Shown here piece by piece: positions 48,201 through 59,100 of a DNA stretch of 64,000 bases. Origin of the DNA: Luidia sarsii. Its lineage: Eukaryota; Echinodermata; Asteroidea; Paxillosida; Luidiidae. The stretch is taken from assembly GCA_949987565.1 (NCBI GenBank), contig OX465110.1, positions 16,222,394 to 16,286,393 of the forward strand. Reading direction: 5' to 3'. How positions within the stretch are numbered: position 1 is the stretch's first letter; the number at the start of each line of letters is the position of its first letter. A program made the position numbers and the translations under genes. The notes beneath the pieces were generated by a model. The model searched no databases. It saw nothing but the letters and a program-made list of their open reading frames with translations, and was not told where the DNA came from.

Positions 48201-50894
48201 TTTGGAGATTATCTAACGCGGATAGAACTATACAGTGGGAAATTGTTAACCAAACTCGAACCGATGTTTTACTATGATAGTATCAGTGACATGCAGACCG
48301 CCCTACAGTACATATAAATCAGTACATATAAATCGATGTTCTCAGAAAACAGAAATCCAATAGTTCCAACACCCTGCATACTACTGTTAGTAAAATCCGA
48401 GAAAACGTTTTCGCATTTTCATCCTTTCATCCTATGATCGCTAGAAGTAAAATGAAACCGTCGCAGGTTTTTTTTTCACTTTCGAGGACAAAGGTAGTGA
48501 ATATCAAACCTCAAACGGAGACGAACGTAAATGAGCGCTCTCCTGAAGTGTCCAAATCGTGCCAATCAAAGAAAGGAAACAAAACAGGGTTATATACGTT
48601 GGGAGACGGTATTTGTGGAAGTTGAGGAATTTATGCAATTTTCACCGCCTTGCACGGCGTAGGCCATAGACCTATACGATACGCAAGGAGTGGAAGGAGA
48701 CCATTTTGCGAGGGAACGAAGTGCCCGAGCCCGAGCTCGCGGAGCAAGCGACGGTGAGGATGTGTGAGTGGGATGGCTGTCCCCCATCCCACGGTAGGGA
48801 GTTCGTTTTTTTCAGTTTGGTGCTTGTAATCATGCCATTTTGGTACATTATCTATGATGCAAGTTCTTCAAAGTGGGTACCCCGAGTAAAAAAGGACGTA
48901 AAAAGGTACGTGAACTATGAAAAAACAAGGTGTGTTTTTCTGTCCTACTTCTGATCCCAAATAGTGGAGGGGACCAAATTTGATGATGACGTCCCCGTCA
49001 ACCGCTTGTTGACACCCATGGGTACAGGTCTATATACCGTACGCAGAAACGAAGCACTGTCTGTAAAGAGGAATTCTATATACCACATTGGTTTAGACTG
49101 CATATCGAAAACCGTGGTAATGAAATTATTATACCTAATTATAATCAACACTGCAATTACATTTACAATTAAAAGGTAAATCTTCATTTCCTTACACCGA
49201 TCCATCTCGTGATCAAGGTTGTATGCATTGTCGAAAACATCAAAGTTGACACAAAGACATTAATCAATGCATTAAGATTACTACCACCATTAGGCCCTAT
49301 TTGTATGACACATGGTGATATTCATTATTCATGGATATTAATTGGATTTGGGAATTGATAATCAGACTGAAGTCCCCTTTCAGACATACGTAATCTTCTA
49401 CGCTCTTTTTGTCATCGAAATCAGTCCAAACGGGGTTCCTGTTATGAACAATCTAAACATTCTAAAAATGGCAGCTTTTTTATCGAAAAAAAAAACTCTG
49501 AGCATTTTTCCATGTGAAAGGCAAAATGTCAGAATTGGTATCATCAAGCCAATCGGGTCTTTTCTTCTAGGGTACTTCAGGGCTTCCTGAAGTTCCTTTT
49601 CACGAAAATCAACTAAATAAAACGATTAAACGAATACCAAAATGCATTTTTTTAAAGCCGGAGCTAAATCACCCTTCAATAGGCTGGTCCCTTCTAAACA
49701 ACGATTTCACTTACTGCCCATTGTACACAGTCTTAACAACGGGCAAAGATAGGAAAATTAAAATAACATTGTTACAGCATTGAAGACTTCCAAAAATCTT
49801 TTCTTTCGGAAGATCCTCTCTAAAAACCCTACCTTATTCCAATCTGATGTTTGGAGTGTGACATTTCATATACAAATAGTTATGGTAACACTTCCTTTCA
49901 CGACCCTATCTACGTACGGGGCAGTGGTAACCACACATTAAATCAGTCTCATGAGAAAAACAAAATCAAAGATATACCGGGTTTGTTTATTCCCTTTCCC
50001 GAGAATTTGATTTTGCCAGGCAAGACGTCGTTGCGATAAACTCTGACGCAAACAAGTCCAGTTTCCCTACGGGACGAGTCTAGTTGAAGCCGAGCAGAGC
50101 TCTCCCTCTCTCCCCTCTCCTGGCTTGCGTCCAACTTTTTGACGCGCCCCTCCGTCAGGAATATAATCACAGCGCCTGCTAAGAATACATGATCTTTCTG
50201 TCAAAGTAAGAGGAGGGATGCATTATGATTAGGTTCTAGGGAACCCAGGGAAGTCAGTTTAAAAAAAAAACACCGTGCGCTGCATGTATATTATGTACTG
50301 GCGATATCATCACCGTGCACGGAGATCAAACCGTGGCCCTCCTAAAGAGGCTCTCGCCCATCATGCCATCATTGTGTCAACTTCCATTGCGCTGGAGAAA
50401 GAACAAATCTGCGCACATACCTTCCTCGGGTGCTACGCCACTATTCCTGCCCATGTGTCAGGAGTGTTGAAAATTAATGTTCCTGTGTGCTCTTTGAAAT
50501 CAATATGAAATATTGGAGTGGATTGTTGTTGGTGTTTTTGTGGTTGGCACGGCGGAAAAACTGCTCAATATCAAAAACTGCTTGAATAGATGAATTGCTG
50601 AAATAATGGGGACGTATCAGAACAGAAATTAAGGGCAGGCATTAAAACCGATCGACCGGACAGGCAGCTAATCCCCAACCCCGAATCGTGCCGAACAGGG
50701 GCAAGCAACATTGGTACGGTGCAGAGCGACCAATAGCGAACACATATCTACCGAGACGGAGCAGGACTGACCAGTGACCAAGGCCGTCTAAGATCGAAAC
50801 GTATACGTACCGGTACCGATCAAGACCGAGCGAGACCAAACAGGCACGACCACGACCGATCACGACCGAATACGGCCGACATATAGCCCTTTAA

Positions 50895-51254
50895 AGGGAT
50901 AACACAACATCGGTCGAGGTCAAAGAATAGCATCCATTGTCTGATCCAACATATATACATGAAATAGCGCACCTGTGCAAATTTCAGCTCACTCCGCAAA
51001 CCGAGTCTCGAGAAATTAGTGAAAAACGCTTCATTTGTTTCACGAAAATGCAGCATTCAACGAATTGCTCCGAACAATCGTTTAGATATAGGGATGAGAC
51101 GTAAACTATTTTCTTAACTCATTTCACAATAAATACAGCATTTTTGAACGAAATATTTCAGTGCGAGGTTTCTACTATAACCATCTTCAAACGGTTTCAT
51201 GTAAATCATGTGAACATTTCTGTTTTTCTATCTTACCAATGTTGTGTAGGGGCT
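50895..51254. mobile_element. TTAA-flanked MITE, family K copy 3
   Basis: Left AGGGATAACACAACATCGG, right CCAATGTTGTGTAGGGGCT, TTAA at 50891-50894 and 51255-51258. The interior is clearly alignable to copy 2 (GTCAAAGAATAGCATCCAT). Confidence 0.9.
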
Positions 51255-52021
51255 TTAATGTGACCTAACTCCATCATTCGGAAGCAATTAGGCCTACACT
51301 CATACATGGTATTGTGATAGCGGCTAATCAGTGAACCAAAACAAAACCAAAAACAAAACAAAACGAGAATCAGAGACAAAATTAGCACCAAAATTGGAAC
51401 CGTCTTTCGACTTGGAAGAAAACCCCTAGCTGTTAAGACTTTCTATTCATCACCGGTTGTGGTGATTAATTATTCAGATAATCTAATTGAATCTGAATTA
51501 AATTTTACATTCTCCCCAAATGCTTTCGTCATCGCCCGACGTCATTACCATAGGCTATATACGAAACTACGAAGAACTACGAATTATTTTTAACTTCATA
51601 CGAACAAAAAATGTGGTGTGTCTTTAAAGCAATTAGAGAAATGCACCTTTTTTCCCGAGCTCTGCAATCGATTTGGCCAGGGACTAACCGACCGCAAGGT
51701 TACCTACTCCTTCAGCGAAAGTTTGGACGCGCGCGCAATGCGCTGTCGGACAGAATTTTTTAATGGCGACGCGAAATTGCATGTTGCTATTTCCCGCCCT
51801 TTCTGAAGAGCGCCTACGTACCTCGGCTGTATGTGCACAAAACTGTACGAAGGACAAAAACAACGATTTTTGCAACCGCGTTGAACATTCACTTTTACCT
51901 TCTCACACGAAGCTGTGGATGCACATCGGAAAGCAGCCTATGTCTGTTCTTATTTGTGTTTCTTGCCACGAACGGTCTTCTCGTCTGTCTTTCCTGTCAT
52001 TTCATTGCGCATAATGGCGGA

Positions 52022-52118
52022 GACGGAGAGAGAGAGAGAGAGGAGAGAGAAGGGGGAGAAATGGAGAGAGAGAGAGAGAGAGAGGGAGGGAGAGAGAGAG
52101 GGGGGGGGGAGAGAGAGA

Positions 52119-52177
<59 letters not shown>

Positions 52178-52182
52178 GGGGG
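52022..52182. repeat. GA-rich microsatellite
   Basis: Mostly GAGA with G-runs at 52096-52110 and 52178-52188. Polypurine mirror sequence able to adopt triplex structure; Ser/Leu or Arg/Glu frames across it are not genes. Confidence 0.95.
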
Positions 52183-52800
52183 GGGGGTGGATGGCAGCCC
52201 TGCATCCAGGCACCCACTTACCCTCGTCCATTGACTCCAGTCCACGCGAAAAATTCTCCGGAAGGACGAAGCGACTCGCCAGATCAGACAGGACACCAAA
52301 GTTTCCCATTCAAAGGGGGTCGCACATGATCCGGTCCTCGCTTCCCCCGACTCAGCTCAGAAAGACAACTGGTTGATTTGGAGGTACCTTCCTCCATGGC
52401 TGGAGAGAGGGTTATCGGCCGGGCGATGTTGTATTCTCTCTCCCATCCCCTCCTCCTCAATTTCGCTTCCCCCCTTTCGTTGCATCCCTTCCCGTGTTCC
52501 TTCGTGTTCCGGCTGCGCAGTTGACCGACCTGCCCCTCACTTCCTCGCCGCGGCTGCGCTGACCTCGGCTCCCAGAGCGAAGGCCTAAAAATACCCCCCC
52601 CCCCCCTGATTAAAAATAGAAACAGCTCGGAGTTCAGACGGTTACCAGGGTTACCAGGGGCTGGGCAGGAAGAGGGACGTTGCTCCGAGGTTGCATCAGC
52701 GTCTTGAAGATGGACTCTTATCTGGAGCTGCCCCGTGGCTAAGACGAAGGCCCGGGGGGCTGTTTAGACTCGTGTCGTGCTGTCGGGGTGATAAGGGGAG
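52183..52800. other. GC-rich patch between the two Gs first exons
   Basis: GC-rich compared with surroundings, with several CpG. No exon with both a start and a phase-1 donor was found. It could be a regulatory region or noncoding exon. Confidence 0.3.
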
Positions 52801-53047
52801 GGGGGGGGGGGGGAATCGACAAGATTTTTGATTCGCTCATAATATTAATATTCACGGTGATCACCTTTCTCACCCCCGTCTTGTTGTAGAGCTCAAAATC
52901 CTTCCGATCTTCACAGCAATATCTTTTTAAAACTGAATTGCCATATAGTTTTAGAATATCTCAGAAATATTATGATATAGATGTTTTTGTTCCAATCTAT
53001 GCTACAGTGTACTCGTACTGTACAGATAATGTTGACGTCACTTTTAA

Positions 53048-53413
53048 AGCCCCAATACAACATTGGGAAGATCGGAAAACATCGTTCTCCACAGATTTCC
53101 TTCTAATTTTACACAGTGTGTAGATGGTCTTGATATCCTCATATTTAAATCTAAAGGTCTGGGATGCTGTACTTCCCTAGAAATCTTCACTCAAACGTCG
53201 ACAAATAGTTTATTACCTGCAAGTAATAAACTATTTCTTACACTACAGAATGGTACAAATACCTTGACGGGTTTTTGTTTACCTTTTTCTGCTTTCCCAG
53301 ATCACCATTATTTCGAGCTAAAACTTTCGCAGGATTGCTTTTTTGGGGTGTTTAATGGGTTAACATACAAACTGTGGCAATCTTTTGACCTTTACCAATG
53401 TTGTATAAGGCCT
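53048..53413. mobile_element. TTAA-flanked MITE, family K copy 4
   Basis: AGCCCCAATACAACATTGG left, CCAATGTTGTATAAGGCCT right, TTAA on both sides (53044-53047, 53414-53417). Interior resembles copy 1 in reverse (TTCCCTAGAAATCTTCACTC; AATAAACTATTT). Confidence 0.9.
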
Positions 53414-53480
53414 TTAAGAAGAATCATTAATTGTACTTTAAAAAAATACTTGACTTGGCATAATAGACCCTACACAAAAA

Positions 53481-53640
53481 TTGTTGAAAACTGCTTACTC
53501 ACTGATATGACCGAATCTAAAATAATCGAGGGCCCGACGTTTCGATTCTAGCATGGCTTTCTCAAAGGCAGGACCCTTTTCCTTCTGCCATGATTGAGAA
53601 AGGTCCTGCTGGGATTGAAACGTCAGGCCCTATAATTATA
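53481..53640. repeat. Family A palindrome, copy 15
   Basis: Flank GAAAACTGCTTACTCACTGA, arm GAGGGCCCGACGTTTCGATT, mirror GGGATTGAAACGTCAGGCCC. Confidence 0.8.
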
Positions 53641-55359
53641 GCCTTTCTTTTTCTAATGACTAAAGACGTTATTCCAATATTGTGAGCAAAACCGAGCTGT
53701 CCATATTTAAACAGAGAAGCATTTTTCTGTAGTTAAAAGACAATGCTACTTTGTTGTTCCCCAAACTTGATTTTCTATTGTCAAACGTTGCGTGCATTCG
53801 GTTGCCACTGTTTGCGGCAACCAGTGCTCCATTATAGCGCAGACAAGCACGCCCTCTATAGTCGCGTTTGGGGTGTCATCAGCAACAACGGCAGGACAAC
53901 CATTTTTTTGTTGAGTCAATCGATTACTGCACAGTGCCGCATTCAGTTATAGCTAATCCAGTGCCCCCGTTACTGATACAGAAGATGATGTCCATATCAA
54001 CTAAGAAAAGTACATGAAGTGGGTAGGGTAGATTTATTGAGCGGGGAAAACGAGCGAAGGTTAGGAACCAAAACGCCGCCCTAGTGAAAGTTAAAAATCC
54101 TACGGGTCGGTCATGCGTAGGTTCTGCATTATTTGTTTTTTTATCCAAACTTAGCCATCTTTTTTGAATAGCCACGCATTAGCTACGCATAATATTAATC
54201 AGGTCAGGTAAGTAAAACCTAATCTGGTAAGGACCCAGTCTAAAGAAATGACATGTTCAATCCAACAACCTTTTTTCCTCGTGATATCTTATTTTAATCC
54301 AGTGCTATTGTGAAAGCGTTTATTTTTAGTGGGTCTCACCTTTCTACTGCATGGTTTCATTTAGCGGACTCGGAAAGGGAATGCTATTTCTGTAACTGTA
54401 TTTTATCTTTTTTTGCAGAAAAGTTGAAGGATATGTTATCTTTCATTTTGAATTCATAAAAAAGTTAACTTAAGGTTTGTCAAGAGTTCAAGTTCGCGGC
54501 GTAGTTTGTTTTCCTTTGGCTTTGTAGTGAAAATTAAAATAGTATCAAGCATTAACTCTTGTTTCGGGCAATGCCCCTTATAAATTCAGTTACCGCAATT
54601 CCGGACAATTTTTGTACTCCCAGAGATATTGATTTTTGATCAATGCTTCACGATTCTCATTAATTCGGGCAAATTCCGTTGTGCTTTTGTAACTTATTTT
54701 TTTTTATCTTGCGGGCGATCATTTGCCTCTGGCCTTAACTTGGGGAATGGGGAATGGGGTACAGAAAAGAATCAATTATAATTTCGGAATGTTCTTGAAA
54801 TCGATGGAACAAGGACGTACGACCTCAACCCTGGCAAGTATGCAGATAAGACGAGACCAATTCGGTTGCCAAACCTGCCGACCGACGTCCGTCGGTCGGA
54901 TGGACGAAATATCGCAAATAGTCGAGCACTGATTACCCCGCCGGACCGACCTAGTACTAGTACGACCAAATTTCTATTGACAAAAAATGTATGTTAGTCC
55001 ATGGCCTCCATCGTTAGTCTTACTGGGGCGAAATGGTAATTAAATGTTAATGAATTTGAATGACAAATCATGCTAAAATATGCGGGAGGGGAACCTATAT
55101 TTACGCAGGGGATGGGTGGTCGGCCAGATATTAAAAATAGGTGACTGTGTGTACATGTGTTCGTGTACAGGCAGGCAACAATAATGCACATGTAGGGCAC
55201 AGGTGTATTTTATGCACCTGTGTATCCATGTACATGTACATGTACGTAGGGGTGTGTGTGTGTGTGTGGACATGGTGTGTACTACCCACAATGCTCTGCA
55301 ACCCCGCCCTGGCTGTGTAGCGCTGCCTTGACGTACACGCGTTGCTAGTGTACGTATTC

Positions 55360-55975
55360 CTTTTTTGCTGTCACCAAGTTAGTGAGAAAAAAACCCTGTA
55401 CATTGCTGTCTGGGCAGTGCATAAACCCCACAGCAGTGGCCGTATGATGGAGTCGTGAACGCTCGATGGTAGACCAAAATCTCGCCGCCGAAAACCCCCC
55501 ATTTGGAACGGTTTCTTGTCCAGGAATTGCAGCCGAGCCCAGAGGAGGAATCCGTGGTACGTCGTGGCGACGTGTGAGGGGGGAAAAAGCAGGGAATTGA
55601 GAGCACCGAGTCCAGTGGAAAACGACTCCTGTGGTCTGTGCCGTGGATCGGAGGATCGGAGGAGCTTTCGACGAGGTTGTGCTGTAGACGATCGACTGTG
55701 GACCCCGTCCTGATCATCTTTTTTTTTTCCTTCTTCGACTGGTGCATGTAGACGTCGGACCGCAGCACCCAGTGGCTGTCTCCAAATCGGAAGGCCCCAT
55801 CCGAGGAGGGTTTTTTTTTTTTCTTCTCCGATCGAGAAAAAAAAAATCATCCTGCACAGCCGTTTTCTTCTTCCTTAGTTTCCCCCACGAAGTGAACCCC
55901 CCCCCCAAAAAAAAAAAACCCACCCCGAATCGTAAGCGCAAAGGGAGACACAGACGTGCTGTGGTCGATGTTGTA
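55360..55975 (+). promoter_or_regulatory. Probable promoter and 5' leader of the Gs gene
   Basis: GC- and CpG-rich for this window, with homopolymer T, A and C runs at 55717-55729, 55811-55848 and 55900-55918. The frame of the Gs start is free of stops for 96 codons upstream (back to TAG at 55685) but has no ATG. No TATA box stands out. Confidence 0.5.
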
Positions 55976-56114
55976 ATGGGTTGTTTTGGAAATGGCATGT
56001 CCAGCGAAGAGCTCGACGAGGAACGACGGAGAAAGGACGCCAACAAGAAGATCGAGAAGCAACTGCAGAAGGACAAACAGATCTACAGAGCGACACATCG
56101 GTTGCTCCTGCTTG
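55976..56114 (+). CDS. GNAS: Gs alpha exon 1
   Basis: ATG in GTAATGG context; 46 codons plus one base; donor CTGCTTG/GTTAGT, phase 1. Confidence 0.95.
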
Positions 56115-59100
56115 GTTAGTAGAACAAACAAAACAGTGTCCCTCTCTGCCCCCTAAATTTATAGCCCAACCTTTTTGTTTTGAGGTCAGATTGATTGAGC
56201 ATCTCTAGTAAGTAGTTGCTATCCAGCAGTATTTTGGTCGACTGATAAAAGTGATATGGGCCGCCCACACCCACCCCAAATTCATTTCACAATCACAGCC
56301 ATCAATCTCTGTGTGTTTTTTCTTCTTCTTTGCTAAACTTTCCAATTAAGGTGCTGGCGAATCAGGAAAAAGCACCATTGTGAAACAGATGAGGATTCTT
56401 CACGTCGATGGATTTTCTCCCGAGTAAGTGAAACTTGTCAGATTGTTTATTAATTATATTTGTAGAGCAATTCGACGGGACTTACAAGCTCCAGTCTTGG
56501 TTTTCCTGGCAATGCTTCGATTCACACCCCTGTTCCTGTCGAGGGAAAAAAAATCATTGCTATTTTGCCTCATCCAAAATTTCTACTGATCTTTAGAAAT
56601 ACACATTTGAAGTAAAATTATTTGTTGTTTTTTCCTCATTGAAATGTCAAAATGATATTTTGCTCAAATTTGGATCATTATTACCAATACCATACGTAGC
56701 ATGGCTGGTGAGAGTGGTGTCGGTAACGGTCTAAATCGCAACATTTGTTTCCCAAAATAATACCCTGCCCACTCTGAAAAAGCGTATCACGTTTTGGTAA
56801 TAAAGTGTGCTTTCAAGATTATAGCCTTTGAGAAAGGTCCTGCTAGGATCGAAACGTCAGGCCCACTAAATCTTAAGCTTTCAAGATTATGTCAGCCTTT
56901 TCACTAAGAAACAGAGCCACAAAATTGTGAAACCGATAGATAGATTAGAAAACCAACCAATGATAATATAAGATGAAATGTTGCACTAATGTTGTTGAAA
57001 GCGTCAGGAATGAATAAATCTCAAAATTTAGTGGGCCTGACGTTTTGATCCTAGCAGGACCTTTCTCAAAGGCAGAGGGAATGAATAAAGTTATTTACAA
57101 ATTACATGTCACCCAGTGCAGCCATATTTGTCAAACTTTTAGGAATATATACGGTGTAGATCATCCTTTGTAATTCATGTCAATAGCTTTGTTTGTGTTA
57201 CCAGCATACATGAGGTATGACTTTTTTAATTTGCCCCGAGTTCGAAAAAAAAATTCATAACAAGTGCACATATTCCTTTGAGGTGAAAATTGAAAAGATT
57301 CATCTCTGTCAGTATTATTGTACCTACAGTTGATGAAAGTTCTTGGATTTCTCATCTGCGTTTAAGAAAAATTCCCAATCCACTTATCCGTGGGACGGAT
57401 TTGTTTCCAGAGTTACGTGTATGTGTGTATGGCTATTCGCCATTTTATTTTTAATATATATATGATGTTACTTTTTGGGGATGAGGTTGTGGTTTCCGTG
57501 GCCGAAACCTGCTCTACAGTTTCTCACAAACTTATCTTGATGTTGTTTTCATTGGCATAGGCTGTCAAGGGCAAACGTTCTGCCAAACATTTATGCACGT
57601 ACGTAATTTATGGAATGCCCAATCGAAGTCATCAGAGATATCTTGATTTCATTCTGAAGTTTGGCTGAACTGAGTTGAGGGTGAACACTAACCGCCCTGG
57701 TATTTTGTTTTTCTTTTCTTTTTTCGCAATAATTTGGCTACATTCAACCTAAATAGTAAATAGCTCTAGTGCAACTTCCAATTTCAATCAAATCCATGGT
57801 GTTTGTCACAATTTGGGCAGAGTAGGGATAGTTTGAGATATTTTGTAGAGAGCAGATTGATTTGAACATTCCCTTGTGTTAAGTTGTGTGTGATGCATCC
57901 ATTGTATTGTGTTCAATGCTACACACGACATACACGTACACGCTAGACCGGTGTGCCTGTAATGTAGCAACATTGTTAAAAATAGAACCAAGTGAACTGT
58001 TTACCATTTTCCAAACAGCCTTTGCAGTCCTGAACCAATAGAACCTTAAGTGATTGTCACGCCAGTAATTGATCGCTGGAGTAGTCTGTTTGATTCTGTT
58101 ATTATGGTGCAAATTCGTATTTCATTGACGGTATACTTACGGATGTGAGAGCTTACACTTGGCAAGGGTATGATAGACAAACTTGCAGTGGCCCAACGGA
58201 AAATGGGGCGCATCATGTCGGACATACCTTTCAGAGACAAAAAAGCGGAATCTACCGTGATCAGGCTACAAACGGGAGTCTTGGACATCGCGGGGCCGCA
58301 TCGGCAAAACCACGCGCAGATGGGAAGGGCGCGTGGCCAGGGTGACCGAGAAACGATGGACAACCAAAACAACTGAATGGCCTCCAAGAAAGTCTTAGCC
58401 ATAAGCTAGGGCTGGATTTCACAAAGCCTTACGATGCATCGTAACTCAACTATCGATGGATAACCCATCGTTAGTTGTGATTGGCCATATTGTTTCTTTG
58501 CATCGCCCATCGTCTTGCGATTGATCATAAGTTACGATGAGTTTGGTGAAATCGACTGCAGGATGCCCAAAGGCAAGATCAAGGGACGACCTTGTAATCC
58601 AACTTGGTCCAGCCTGGTCAAGTCTGTGGCAACAGTCTAAGGAGGGGCCTCTCCAGTCTCCCACCTTGAGTGAATTTTGGCCTTGATATTGATAATTGAT
58701 ATAGCATACAATGTTGTGCACATGGTTAAATCCACCATGATTATGTAGCTTTGCCTTTGAACTAAGTAAAAAAGTACAGTACATAAATCCTCAGCATTGA
58801 TGATTGATATTGCAAGCTACACATAATGCCTCTATAGTTGATGAACTGACAATTTTTATAGTCAGTTTCTATGTAGATATAGAACCTTAACTGAGTACCT
58901 ATCAATGTGATACAATTTACACTGGAATTTGAATTGGTTACTTTTTTATGAAGTAATTAATTAAATAACTGTTGCAAACTGCTCACGGACTAAAATGACC
59001 TGCAATGCATGAATCTAATTACAATGCATGAATCTAAGTAAGAGGTCCTGACGTTTCGATCCTAGCAGGACCTTTCTTTGCTTTTGAGAAAGGTCGTGCT

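Larger units (their letters stand above)
45601..55975. other. Interval between alternative exon and Gs exon 1
   Basis: No supported exon. Holds family A copies, two TTAA-flanked family K elements, a GA-repeat and GC-rich patches at 52180-52760 (possible unmapped promoter or noncoding exon). Stretches 46100-46750, 46800-48080, 48200-50890, 51260-52020 and 53640-55240 show nothing assignable. Confidence 0.5.

Noticed and set aside
48706..48765. Possible extra first exon (RGNEVPEPELAEQAT then GTGAGG)
   Set aside because: No ATG, wrong family signature (no LLLLG), no acceptor; not supportable.
51950..52309. Ser/Leu-rich and Arg/Glu-rich frames
   Set aside because: Translation of the GA microsatellite.
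55742..56119. 125-residue frame including Gs exon 1 as a real longer protein
   Set aside because: Begins at GTG, not ATG; the first ATG is the conserved MGCFGN start. Kept only as a low-interest finding.
58046..58402. 118-residue minus-strand frame
   Set aside because: Antisense of the retrotransposon remnant.
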